DNA of 64,000 bases from Brassica napus. Its lineage: Eukaryota; Streptophyta; Magnoliopsida; Brassicales; Brassicaceae. The notes beneath the pieces were generated by a model. That model did no database searches. It was not told the origin of the DNA and saw only the letters and a list, made by a program, of their open reading frames with translations. Positions 24,801 through 34,097 of the stretch are shown in pieces (within the stretch, counting starts at the first letter, position 1; every line of letters begins with the position of its first letter). The DNA lies in the NCBI RefSeq assembly GCF_020379485.1, contig NC_063435.1:4086162-4150161 (forward strand), written 5' to 3'. Position numbers and translations under genes: made by a program.

Positions 24801-27643
24801 CACAGTTTCCAGAAATGTCATTTTTCATGAAGATACTTTTCCGCTGGCTTCTTCTCAATCTTCTGATGATAGCTTGAAGCTCTTCACACCTACTTCACCT
24901 TTGTCCTCAGGTAACCATCAAACACATACCTCACCAGAAATTTCTTCATCTTCTACCATTCCCCCACAAATTTCTTCTCGCCCACGCAAACAACCTGCTC
25001 ACTTGCAGGATTATCACTGTTATTCTCTCAATTCGAATATCACTCATCCCATTTCCTCTTATCTTTCTTATTCCAAAATATCTCCTTCTCACTTATCTTT
25101 TATCAACTGTATCACCAAAATCCCAATCCCTCAATCTTATTCTGAGGCAAAGGACTCTAAAGAATGGTGTGAAGCAGCGGATAAAGAGTTTGGAGCAATG
25201 GAAGCAACAAACACTTGGGAGTTAACTACCTTACCGGCTGGGAAGAAAGCAGTTGGTTGTAAGGTCTTATACTCTTTGAAGTTTAATGCGGATGGGACAC
25301 TTGAGAGACACAAGGTTCGTGTGGTTGCAAAAGGATTTACACAAAAGGAAGGTTTGGATTATACTGAAACTTTTTCACCGGTTGCAAAACTCACAACAGT
25401 TCGGTTTCTTTTGAAAGTTGCCGCGTCTCGCAATTGGTTTCTTCATCAACTTGACATATCAAATGCGTTTTTGAATGGTGATCTTGATGAAGAAATATAT
25501 ATGAAGATACCGGATGGTTATGCAGAGAGAAAAGGGATTACATTGTCTAAGAATGATGTGTTCCGCTTGAAGAAATCAATCTATGGTTTGAAACAAGCTT
25601 CTAGACAATGGTTTCTTAAATTTTCTGCGGCTCTAACACGTCTGGGATTCACTACTGGTACTAGTGATCACACACTGTTCTTGAAAACGTTTTCAGATGG
25701 TCATTTCTTGGCAGTATTGGTATATGTGGATGATATAATTGTGGCTGGTACAAGTGAAGAGAAGTCCAAACAGTTAATACATGATCTTTCACAACAGTTC
25801 AAGCTCAGAGATCTTGGTGTTCTTAAGTATTTTCTGGGTTTAGAGATAGCTCGTACAAGTAAGGGTATTTCTTTATGTCAAAGGAAATATGCTCTTGAGA
25901 TACTGACATCTACTGGAATGCTAGGATGTAAACCTACCTCTACACCTATGGTTCCGAACTTACATTTGGCACTCAAGGATGGTGAATTGATTGATGAACC
26001 GGAGCGTTATCGTAGTCTGGTTGGCCGGTTGATGTATCTGACTATCACACGTCCAGATATCACATTTGCGGTCAACAAGCTTTGTCAGTTCTCTTCTGCT
26101 CCACGTTCCACTCATCTCACAGCTGCTTACCGTGTTCTACAATACATCAAAGGAACTGTGGGACAAGGTCTTTTCTATTCCGCTTCTCCTGACTTGACAC
26201 TCAAAGGTTTTGCTGATGCTGATTGGAACACTTGTCGTGACAGTCGCCGTTCTACTACAGGCCTCTCCATGTTTCTTGGTGACTCTCTTATTTCTTGGCG
26301 CTCTAAGAAGCAGGACACGGTCTCTTGTTCTTCTGCAGAGGCAGAGTACAGAGCATTGAACAGTGCGTCTAAGGAGATGATATGGCTCATTAAGTTGATG
26401 AATGATCTGAGAGTTCCGCGCATTCAGACTCCTATCCTCTTCTCAGACAGCACTGCCGCTATTTACATAGCCACCAATCCTGTCTTCCACGAGCGAACCA
26501 AACATATTGAAAATGACTGTCACTTTGTCCGGCAATGGCTTGATAGGAAGGTTCTTAAAAGTCTCCATGTGCGTACTGTTGATCAAGTGGCCGATATAAT
26601 GACCAAACCTCTGTTTCCACAGCAGTTCTATCATCTTATGTCCAAGATGAGTCTTCACAACATCTTTGGAAGCTCATCTTGAGGGGGCCTATTGGTGTGA
26701 TTGATACCGGTTAACTCGGTTTAGTGGTTTGGTTAGATTAGTTGGTTTATTCTCAACTGTAAAGCTCACTATATATACATGTAAATGTCTCATTTTACTT
26801 AAGAAGAAAAGAGTTTTGATATTATCTTCTTCTTCCTCTCCAAGTAAGCTTGTACGTAATAGTACGCTCCAGATACTCTCTGTCTCCTTAGTTTAGGTTT
26901 TGTTTGAAATGGTATTACTTTCAGTTGATTACAGAGAGAGTGAAGATTGCTCTGTCCTTTTTGTCTCAATGCTCTTATGTTTTTTTTTTAAATAAAGTTG
27001 GTGACTTTGCAGTGAAGGAGGATTCTTTAACGCTATCATGACCTTCCCGCAGAATTATCCTAATAGCCCACCAAGCGTGCGGTTTATTTCAGACATGTGG
27101 CATCCTAATGGTTAGTCTGTCTCTTTAACCTTCTGACTGAAACAGAGGATTCAAAAGGAATGTGAATCAAATAACAAAAGGTGTTCCTTTATGCCATGTA
27201 GTTTATTCTGATGGTCGTGTTTGCATATCTATTCTTCACCCTCCTGGTGATGATCCAAGTGGTTATGAGCTTGCTAGCGAGCGCTGGATGCCTGTTCATA
27301 CTGTATGTTAAACATGACTTTGTCTGCGTAGTAGATTAGACTCTAAGCTCTTAGTATTACACCATACATCAGTTACTCCGGTTAGATATTTTAAGTGATT
27401 TGTTTCAGGTTGAAAGTATTATGTTGAGTATTATATCTATGCTCTCTGGTCCCAACGATGAGTCTCCTGCAAACGTTGAAGCTGCTGTGAGTATTCCAAC
27501 CCTCGTCAGATTCGTTTGCAAATGAAGATGCGGTCTTGCTCATGAGTGTTTTTGTGTGTTTGTAGAAAGAGTGGCGAGAGAAGAGAGACGAGTTCAAGAA
27601 GAAAGTGAGCCGGTGTGTCAGAAAGTCTCAAGAAATGTTGTGA
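21852..27643 (+). CDS. UBC7: ubiquitin-conjugating enzyme E2, UBC7 type, with a Copia element in intron 2
   Basis: Six exons (21852-21894, 21976-22078, 27013-27110, 27202-27302, 27409-27486, 27566-27643) join into 166 codons, the family length. The product accepts ubiquitin from E1 as a thioester and passes it on with an E3. In the UBC7/UBE2G2 group this serves ER-associated degradation with K48 chains. The catalytic cysteine is residue 89 in [12 protein letters not shown], preceded by the HPN motif (79-81) and followed by the acidic loop [16 protein letters not shown] typical of this subgroup. Exon 1 appears to end at a GC donor (AAAG/GCACGC). Intron 2 is about 4.9 kb because a complete Copia retrotransposon inserted at its first bases; coding exons and splice signals are intact. 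UBC7 rather than UBC13 or UBC14 is chosen from synteny, by memory. Confidence 0.9.
22079..22083 (+). repeat. 5' target-site duplication of the Copia element (GTACG)
   Basis: GTACG precedes the 5' LTR and recurs at 26862-26866 after the 3' LTR. Its first two bases are the GT donor of UBC7 intron 2. Confidence 0.85.
22084..22255 (+). repeat. 5' LTR of Copia element (172 bp)
   Basis: Runs from TATTGGTGTG to CTTGTACGTAATA. By eye it is identical base for base to the 3' LTR. It contains a TATATATA promoter-like word near its middle. Its ends are TA...TA, with TATT/AATA inverted, not the usual TG...CA. The primer-binding site follows immediately. Confidence 0.88.
22256..22267 (+). other. primer-binding site
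   Basis: TGGTATCAGAGC directly follows the 5' LTR and matches the standard plant Copia site complementary to the 3' end of initiator methionine tRNA. Confidence 0.85.
22345..26682 (+). CDS. Copia gag-pol polyprotein
   Basis: A single open frame of 1445 residues makes the element's proteins. Order of domains: gag/UBN2 region (about 50-260); zinc knuckle [14 protein letters not shown] near 296; aspartic protease with LDSGATHH near 427; GAG-pre-integrase with paired histidines and CHVC; integrase core with DVWGPF, RSDNAPE and VVERKH as the three acidic residues; reverse transcriptase starting near NTWELTTLP with the YVDD active site; and RNase H with [15 protein letters not shown] and SDSTAAI. 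No stop or frameshift is seen and all catalytic residues visible by eye are present. Gag and pol are fused in one frame, the usual arrangement in plant Copia elements. The ATG was taken as the first in the frame after the primer-binding site. Confidence 0.93.
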   Translation: MVSVKKFPRRSTRLATRAAPMASPADTGPDLQASRALVGVDLTDSIHSPYFMHTSDHPGLILISIKLDGSNFDDWEAAMKIALDAKNKIGFVDGSIPRPLESDLNFRIWSRCNSLVKSWILNSVSTQIYRSILRLNDATDVWNDLHSRFHMTNLPRTYNLTQEIQDLRQGSLSLSDYFTKLKTLWSSLENCEEADDPCTCGKAARLHQKAERAKIVKFLAGLNESYAVIRRQIIMKKTLPSLTEVYNILDQDDSQKSFTTAISPAAFQVSEAPVLPSPPSSICYVQSGAHKGKPICSFCNKVGHIAERCYKKHGFPPGYTPRGKTPEKFQKSTSVTPPATLSSKPDVKSASLDNLIGNLSKDQIQQFIAMFSSQLQSNNITSGQGDASTSHNTNEISGINFSQSTFCFIGILNVSQNTLCTDSWVLDSGATHHVTHDKAIFVSLDTNITSSVHLPNGSLIKISGVGSIKLNEHILLKNVLFIPEFRLNLISISSLTTDLGSRVMFDPSSCEIQDRIKGSTIGLGKRIGNLYVLNIKAASVRVNAVVDIGTWHNRMGHASYSRLDLISEALGTTRLKNKGNSFCHVCHLAKQKKLSFPSPNNICNSTFELLHIDVWGPFSVETVEGYKYFLTIVDDHSRATWIYLLRTKDEVIKVFPAFVNQVENQYNVRVKGVRSDNAPELKFSLFYQEKGIVSYHSCPETPEQNSVVERKHQHLLNVARAFMFQSQLPLEYWGDSVLTAAFVINRTPSPLLGNKTPFEILTGKVPVYDQLRTFGCLCYGSTSPKQRHKFQPRSKACVFLGYPSGVKGYKLLDLDTNKITVSRNVIFHEDTFPLASSQSSDDSLKLFTPTSPLSSGNHQTHTSPEISSSSTIPPQISSRPRKQPAHLQDYHCYSLNSNITHPISSYLSYSKISPSHLSFINCITKIPIPQSYSEAKDSKEWCEAADKEFGAMEATNTWELTTLPAGKKAVGCKVLYSLKFNADGTLERHKVRVVAKGFTQKEGLDYTETFSPVAKLTTVRFLLKVAASRNWFLHQLDISNAFLNGDLDEEIYMKIPDGYAERKGITLSKNDVFRLKKSIYGLKQASRQWFLKFSAALTRLGFTTGTSDHTLFLKTFSDGHFLAVLVYVDDIIVAGTSEEKSKQLIHDLSQQFKLRDLGVLKYFLGLEIARTSKGISLCQRKYALEILTSTGMLGCKPTSTPMVPNLHLALKDGELIDEPERYRSLVGRLMYLTITRPDITFAVNKLCQFSSAPRSTHLTAAYRVLQYIKGTVGQGLFYSASPDLTLKGFADADWNTCRDSRRSTTGLSMFLGDSLISWRSKKQDTVSCSSAEAEYRALNSASKEMIWLIKLMNDLRVPRIQTPILFSDSTAAIYIATNPVFHERTKHIENDCHFVRQWLDRKVLKSLHVRTVDQVADIMTKPLFPQQFYHLMSKMSLHNIFGSSS
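26680..26689 (+). other. polypurine tract
   Basis: TGAGGGGGCC, overlapping the gag-pol stop codon, lies directly before the 3' LTR, the expected place for the plus-strand primer. Confidence 0.75.
26690..26861 (+). repeat. 3' LTR of Copia element (172 bp)
   Basis: Identical by eye to 22084-22255, followed by the target duplication GTACG at 26862-26866 and then the original UBC7 intron sequence. Confidence 0.88.
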
Positions 27644-27649
27644 TCAACT

Positions 27650-29400
27650 TCAGACTTCAAGTTTCATCGAAGTTCTTCAAATTCCCTATCTGAAACTTTT
27701 CAAAATTGTCCAGACACAACTTGTTATAACCCGGTCTACATCTTGCGTTTGAGAACCAGAGCGTTCTGAAAAGTGTTGTTCTTGAGAAACTGGCAATCAT
27801 AATGATAAATTTTAGTACTCTTTAAGAGAATGCTTTAGTGTGAGGAATGATTTGCTCTCTTATTTTGCCCTGTTGGCAGTTCACAGTTTGTTTTTGTAGC
27901 GCCTGTAGTCTTCACACGCCTTGCCGGTTTATCAAATAAAACCGGCGTGCAGTTCCGAGCCGCTACGAGACAATAGTTTTCTCATTGATAAGATATGCTA
28001 TTTAATCAAAAAAGTGCAGTCAATATTAGCCAAAGTTGTAGATAATTAACCGATTTGTTGTGGTTATAAAACTGAAACCGCGTGCTGCTTTGTTGATAAA
28101 ACGGAAGTCAGACTCAAGTTTGGTTGGTGTTACACCAAAAGTAATTCTTACTCAATTGGACAACGAGTTTGTTGAAGATATCTCTAAATATTATTTGATG
28201 CCTTATACTTTTTATTAATTGTATTACAATTTCCATTTATTAGATAGTTAGTATGTTTTTCCCCAAGATCTCTATTATTGATTTCAAACATTCTTCATGT
28301 AATTACCGAGTTAACAGTTATAAGTAATTTTAAGTAATCCATTTGCATTGATATGAGCTTTCTCGTAGACAATGTAGAGGAATACAAGTTAAAAACTTTC
28401 TAAAAAAAAAAAAACTTTCTAATTATTACATATTAATTTCCATAAGATATTTGTGTTTTCTTTGTTTCAAATTAAATAATTATGTTAGTATATTTCCGGC
28501 TAAACTATATCAACATATAGACGCATGCAGATATATGAAAAGAGTAAAGGCAAACGGAACACAATCAAGGAGTATAAACTTTAGTTTTGCACATTTGCAT
28601 GTATCGTTAATACAAAAAAACACACATTTGCATGTGTACATTGTTTCTATCAGTATATGATAATAGATGTCAATTGTTTCAACTACATATTACATTTTAA
28701 ATATAGAAATTAATTTTACCAAAAAAATCTTACAAGTTAAAACGCAAAGGTGAGACCATTATTAGCCGTAGATGAAATGAATACACACGAAAGAAGAATT
28801 CTAGACGTAACATATACGTCAAGGTGCGTCGACGTCATGTAATAATCTCTTGTAATCTTTTGAGAATGTGGGACAAAAAGTAATTTTTTTTTTTATAACT
28901 GGTGTCCTGGTTCTACCATGGTGGTCCAGACTAGAGACCAAACTTTTTAGCGGCGCGAACGCACATCCAAAAATGTGTCATGGTCAGGCAACGGTCTTCG
29001 ATCTCGGACGCCAGAAAGTCTGCATGAAAATTCTTTGGTGGTCAGTACTAATCGAATCCAGAAGCTATACTTGCAGCCGCAAACCGTTCACTACCAGAGT
29101 AATTCGTCCTGGTTCAAAAAAAAATTAGCTAGAATGTACACACTGTTTAAAAGACTGAAACTGAGAAATAAAAGCTGCAAAAGTCATTTAAAAAAAAACA
29201 AAACAAAAAAAAATGTTCAAAAAAACGCAAAAGAAAAAATGGAAAGTCAGATTCATGTTAGGTCAGACATTATCGTGATTAGTTGAGGTAATTTTCTAAT
29301 TCGTTAATTCCGCATTTCGTGTTTTTGAAGTCTCTCTTTTCATTCGAAACTTTATTATATTAATAATCACCAAATAATCAATTATATCTTAGAATTTAAT
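27650..29400. other. UBC7-UXS3 intergenic region
   Basis: It holds a GC-rich hairpin at about 27896-27972 (listed separately) and a higher-GC island at about 28890-29120 with short open frames that resemble no protein I know and may be a transposon fragment. The rest is AT-rich. Confidence 0.4.
27896..27972 (+). other. GC-rich imperfect hairpin
   Basis: TAGCG at 27898 pairs with CGCTA near 27965, and CACGCC...GGTTT pairs with AAACC...GGCGTG around a small loop. This is a stem of about 16 pairs with an internal loop in an otherwise AT-rich spacer. It could be a structured RNA, a foldback transposon or a chance palindrome. It is followed by GAGACAATAG, which allows but does not establish an H/ACA-like reading. 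Confidence 0.35.
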
Positions 29401-29410
29401 TAAAACTGAC

Positions 29411-29419
29411 TATATAAAG
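29411..29419 (+). promoter_or_regulatory. TATA box of UXS3
   Basis: TATATAAAG about 100 bp upstream of the ATG at 29517. Confidence 0.5.
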
Positions 29420-29516
29420 AATCCGATCTCTCTTCTCTTATTCTTTCATCAGATCACAGAAACAATCGAGTTTAGGTCTCTCATTCAAAACTCGTTTCGA
29501 TCTCAGGCAAAGCAAA

Positions 29517-31404
29517 ATGGCGGCGACAAGTGAGAAACAGAACGGATCAAAGGCTCCTCCTTTGCCTTCTCCTCTCCGCAACTCCAAGTTTCTCCAGGTG
29601 ATCCGATTCGACCCGTTCTAGATTTAATATTCGATCGTCACTTCACCTCGAATCCTAACGCATTGTTTAGTTCTGTCCGAATCCGAATGGGTTAATGTTT
29701 ACAAGAGGATCTTATGTTAGTCATTGTAATGAAACAGAATCTTAGTTACGCCACGTAGATCTGAGACCCTTGTTACATTGTGAGACATCGTAGATTTGAT
29801 CTAATCAGATGTTTGTTTGAGCTGATTGTTTTGTTTTGTTTGTTTGTGAAGTCGAATATGAGGATCTTGATCTCGGGAGGAGCTGGCTTCATCGGTTCTC
29901 ATTTGGTTGATAAGCTCATGGAGAACGAGAAGAATGAGGTTGTTGTGGCTGATAACTATTTCACTGGCTCTAAAGAGAACCTCAAGAAGTGGATTGGTCA
30001 CCCCAGGTTTGAGCTTATTCGTCACGGTATGCTCTCCCTCTCTAGACTCTTCAGTTATATATGTTTTTGTTGTTTTATATTATTATCATCAGTCATTTTT
30101 TTTGAAATATTAGATGTTACGGAGCCTTTGTTGCTTGAGGTTGATAGGATCTACCATCTTGCTTGTCCTGCCTCTCCTATCTTCTACAAGTACAACCCCG
30201 TCAAGGTTTGTGCGCGGAGGATATACATTATTGTATCATTATTAGAAGCAGGACCGGCCCTGAGATTTTGGGGGCACGATTTATTAAAAATTTTGAACTA
30301 AAATTTTTTCTTTAAATCTGATATGTTTCTGCAGACAATCAAGACCAATGTGATGGGTACAATGAACATGCTCGGTCTTGCCAAGCGTGTTGGAGCAAGG
30401 TTCATCACTTACTACTTAAAAAATCAAAATCTTCTTCTGGTTTCTCGTCTAACATTTTTTATTCTCTTGTAATAGGATTCTGCTCACCTCAACCTCGGAA
30501 GTGTATGGAGATCCTCTCATCCACCCTCAACCAGAGAGCTACTGGGGAAACGTCAACCCCATTGGTGACTTTCTTCATCTTATTATGAAATCTCTCTCAT
30601 CAGCTGTTACAGATTTGTTTAACTTAGCCTCGTTTGATTATTATGAAAGGGGTTCGGAGTTGTTATGACGAAGGCAAGCGTGTAGCTGAGACTTTGATGT
30701 TTGACTACCACAGGCAACACGGCATTGGTCAGTTTCTTAATCCTCACACACCATCAGTTTTTCGAATGAGATTCTTATTGGGAGCCCCATTTGGTATTTT
30801 GTAGAAATCCGCATTGCTAGAATCTTCAACACGTATGGTCCTCGGATGAACATCGATGACGGGCGTGTGGTGAGCAACTTCATTGCTCAAGCACTCCGAG
30901 GTGAGGCATTGACGGTTCAGAAACCGGGGACACAGACCCGCAGTTTCTGCTATGTCTCCGACATGGTTGATGGACTTATCCGTCTCATGGAAGGGAATGA
31001 TACTGGCCCTATCAACATCGGTAACCCAGGTCCGTCTTCTTCATTCCAACATTTAAACTTGAAGATATTGTATCTATCTGCTTATGTCTGAATCTCTCTG
31101 TTTCTCAGGTGAATTCACAATGGTGGAACTGGCTGAAACGGTTAAGGAGGTTAGAATCTGTTTAACATGAATCTCGAGTTTTAGTTAGTGTTGTTTTGGT
31201 CTTAATGAATGTTTTGCGCAGCTTATCAATCCGAGCATAGAGATAAAGATGGTGGAGAACACGCCGGACGATCCAAGACAGAGGAAGCCGGACATAAGTA
31301 AGGCTAAAGAAGTGTTGGGTTGGGAGCCAAAGGTGAAGCTCAGAGAAGGACTTCCTCTCATGGAAGAAGATTTCCGTCTAAGGCTTAACGTTCCAAAAAA
31401 CTGA
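29517..31404 (+). CDS. UXS3: UDP-glucuronate decarboxylase (UDP-xylose synthase 3)
   Basis: Nine exons: 29517-29597, 29852-30026, 30114-30205, 30335-30399, 30476-30564, 30650-30727, 30805-31029, 31109-31149, 31222-31404, all with GT-AG introns, giving 342 residues, the length I recall for A. thaliana UXS3. The enzyme converts UDP-glucuronic acid to UDP-xylose using bound NAD+, supplying xylose for hemicellulose, pectin and glycoproteins. It is a short-chain dehydrogenase/reductase fold: the Rossmann motif GGAGFIGSH begins at residue 36, TSTSEVYG holds the catalytic serine or threonine region, and the YDEGK motif puts Tyr173 and Lys177 in place. There is no N-terminal membrane anchor, which fits the cytosolic UXS3/5/6 group rather than the Golgi UXS1/2/4 group. 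Intron 3 contains a GGACCGGCCCTGAG word typical of a transposon fragment. Confidence 0.95.
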
Positions 31405-31889
31405 AAACGCAAACGCACTGGAGAACGCAGACGCGTTCTTTGATTTGAGGAGTTTGTCAGTTTTTGAGTGATATGATGCTTTACAATATTCTACAAAGTG
31501 GTGTTTTGGTTTTGGTTTCATGTGTTTTTTATTGATCTTTGCTTCTGTTCGTAGAGAAATAAGTTGGGATATGTTTTTTTTTTTTTTTGTTTAATTGAGG
31601 AACGACTCTTTTCTGTTTTTGATTTCAATATTATTAAATATAATAAAAGAAATGTATAATATACTCTTTTGGTTTAATTTCTGTGTTGTTATTAATCTTT
31701 TTTTTCGTTTTTGAAGAAATCAAAGCATTTTATTTTTCTATATAAGATGTTAGTTCATCATGCATAGGATTCTGCATTTACGATTTTGATTGCTATTAAA
31801 TAGTCTGAACTGGTACATTATGGCAGACAATATTGTTATTGTATGCTTTTGAATGATATAACAAAATTAATGAAGATGATGATTCAGAT

Positions 31890-32585
31890 TAGGGGTGGGC
31901 ACTTTACCCGATATCCGAAGTGGCACCCGAACCCGATCCGAAAAAACCGAACCGAAATCCGAACCGAAGTAGCAAAATACCCGAACAGGTATTGAATAAG
32001 GAGAGATTGGATACCTGAACCCGAACGGATAATACCCGAACCCGAATGGATATCCGAAGATAACCGAACATATGTATAATTAACCTTATGTTTCTAGTTT
32101 ATATCTCTCATTTTATATAAAATATTTATATTGATACTACACATAATTTAAGTTCATATGATATACATACAATTCCGGAAAAAATGATTTGCTACTCACT
32201 TAAAATGCATGTCAAGTTTTTTATTTCAAAAATTAACAAAAAGTTATATCCAAAATTAAAAAAAAATAACTAAATTAGTGCCTTTTTAGTTTTAAAATGT
32301 TATGTCCAAATCTATTAACCATTCAATCTATTAAAAATAAAAAATTAGTTAACTAAAAGTTATATTTTTAAATACAATAAACTTGAGAAATGAAAATTTT
32401 AATATATTTTTTCAAAATCTAAATATCCGAACCCGATCCGAAATAACCGAATCCGAACTAAAAATACCCGAACCCGACCCGAAGTACAGAAATACCCGAA
32501 CGGGTTCTAGACCTCTATACCGAAATACCCGAAAATCCGAAATACCCGACCCGAACCCGAACGGGTACGCGAACGCCCACCCCTA
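31890..32585. mobile_element. hAT-type non-autonomous element with 8-bp target duplication
   Basis: The element starts TAGGGGTGGGC and ends GCCCACCCCTA, an 11-bp perfect inverted repeat like hAT termini (TAGGGGTGGC). ATTCAGAT lies directly outside both ends (31882-31889 and 32586-32593), the 8-bp duplication expected of hAT. Both subterminal regions are built from repeats of CCGAACCC and its variants (about 31900-32060 and 32430-32575), which are typical hAT subterminal repeats bound by transposase. The centre is AT-rich and has no transposase. The 700-bp length fits a large MITE. Confidence 0.85.
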
Positions 32586-32599
32586 ATTCAGATGTAAAT

Positions 32600-33278
32600 A
32601 TGTTATTGATGCTTGTGGGGATCTTTTGTAATTATGAATCAAAATTTACGTCCAGTTAGGCGATAAAGTACGAGAAATTAATTAGTTAGAGACAATACAG
32701 CTGCCATAACTAGTAACAGGTCAAAGTTATGTGGAAGTTTGACCTTGAACTTTGATTCAAATGGTTCACAAGGTAATCTAATAATAAGCGATTTGATTAT
32801 CATTAACATTGATTAAAAAACATTTCAAGCTTGGATCAACCAATAGGATGATCCTTAGTGGATTTAAGTTTTAAGTGATTTACAATGTAATTTGGTAACA
32901 TGCGATATGGTTACTACTAACATTATTCGAAAAGCATTTCAAACTTGAGTGAAGTTGTATGGTGATCTTTTTAGAATAAATCTGCTCTGTATCACTGAAT
33001 ATTGAGGATAAATCTACTGTATAATACTAAGTATGTCTTAGGGTTAGGCATTTTATATTTTAAATTTAATTTGATTCATTATTCATTTCAATTAAAAAAA
33101 AAATTGGATATCAGTATACTAGTGGAGCAAAAAAATACGAAAAATCAATATCTATTTAAAATGAATAATAATACAAATACTAAAATTTTTATCTGATTTT
33201 CTAAATATCGACAGATATATAAATACATATATATATATATACAATTAAATATAGAATTTTAAATGTATAATTTTATCT
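32600..33278. other. intergenic DNA, nothing recognised
   Basis: AT-rich spacer with a TA run near 33225-33240. No gene or clear transposon end is seen. Confidence 0.35.
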
Positions 33279-33719
33279 GATTTTCTAAATATCTGGTTTT
33301 TAGTTATAAATGTATATATATATATATATATATATATTGGATATCAATATTCTTTAAGAGCAAACCAAATAAAAATATTAAACAAACAAATCACAAATAC
33401 TGAATGGTATTTGCTCCACACCACCCTTATTATGTGTGTATCATGGTTGTTCGGATCAGCTTCGTATAAAATATACTAACAGGTCAATACTCTTCGAACA
33501 GTAACATATCAACACTCTCTCTTCCTTGTTATAAAATTCAAATAAGACCTATGAGATCAAACCAAAATATCAAAACTCAAAATACCAAAACTTAACTCGA
33601 ACAAAGACCCGAACACTCACTCCTAGCCTAAGGAATCTACATACGATTAACAATATATGATTTATAACATTATCCTCATAAAGAACATTTTTATACGATC
33701 TATTAACAAAATATGATTT

Positions 33720-33910
33720 ATTATAGCATTATTCATTAAAAAAAACTATCAATATGATTTATTATAACATTATCTTCATAAATATATATAAAGAGCATTA
33801 TCTTCATAAAACAAATCTATCAATATGATTTATTATAACATTATCTTCATAAATATATATAAAGAGCATTATCTTCATAAAACAAATCTATCAATATGAT
33901 TTATCATAAC
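33720..33910. repeat. short tandem repeat upstream of NAC copy 1
   Basis: Units of about 66 bp containing TATCAATATGATTTATTATA and AACATTATCTTCATAAATAT repeat two to three times. The same array is present upstream of copies 2 (about 36960-37150) and 3 (about 39490-39680). It lies roughly 200-400 bp before each ATG. Confidence 0.6.
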
Positions 33911-34097
33911 ATTATCTTCTTGATTCTCTTAACACACCGTTTTTGTAATAGGAAACTGCAACGATGATATATAGGATAATCCTCTGATTTTTTTTTAGAA
34001 AATTAAAATAGCCCTAGTATATATATATATACTACAACTCAATAGGTTATAGCCTCACTTCTGTAGAATCAAACTTGAGAGCTAAACCCTTAAAACG

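Larger units (their letters stand above)
22084..26861 (+). mobile_element. complete Ty1/Copia LTR retrotransposon, 4.8 kb
   Basis: Structure in order: 172-bp LTR, primer-binding site, one 1445-codon gag-pol frame, purine tract, identical 172-bp LTR, flanked by GTACG duplications. The short LTRs and single frame suggest an Ale/Retrofit-type lineage, which is inference. Identical LTRs and an unbroken frame point to a recent insertion. It lies in UBC7 intron 2 in the same orientation as the gene. Confidence 0.92.

Noticed and set aside
22345..26682. Treating the Copia polyprotein as a host gene
   Set aside because: Identical LTRs, primer-binding site, purine tract and target duplications show that it belongs to a transposon.
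28868..29286. Overlapping plus-strand frames before UXS3
   Set aside because: No recognisable domain and lysine-rich low-complexity tails; more likely a transposon fragment than a gene.
29780..30301. A 173-residue frame covering UXS3 exon 2, an intron and exon 3
   Set aside because: It is an intron read-through. The spliced model restores the full UXS sequence with consistent phases.
32383..32586. Small open frame rich in PEPDPKYRNTRTG-type residues
   Set aside because: It is the translation of hAT subterminal CCGAACCC repeats.
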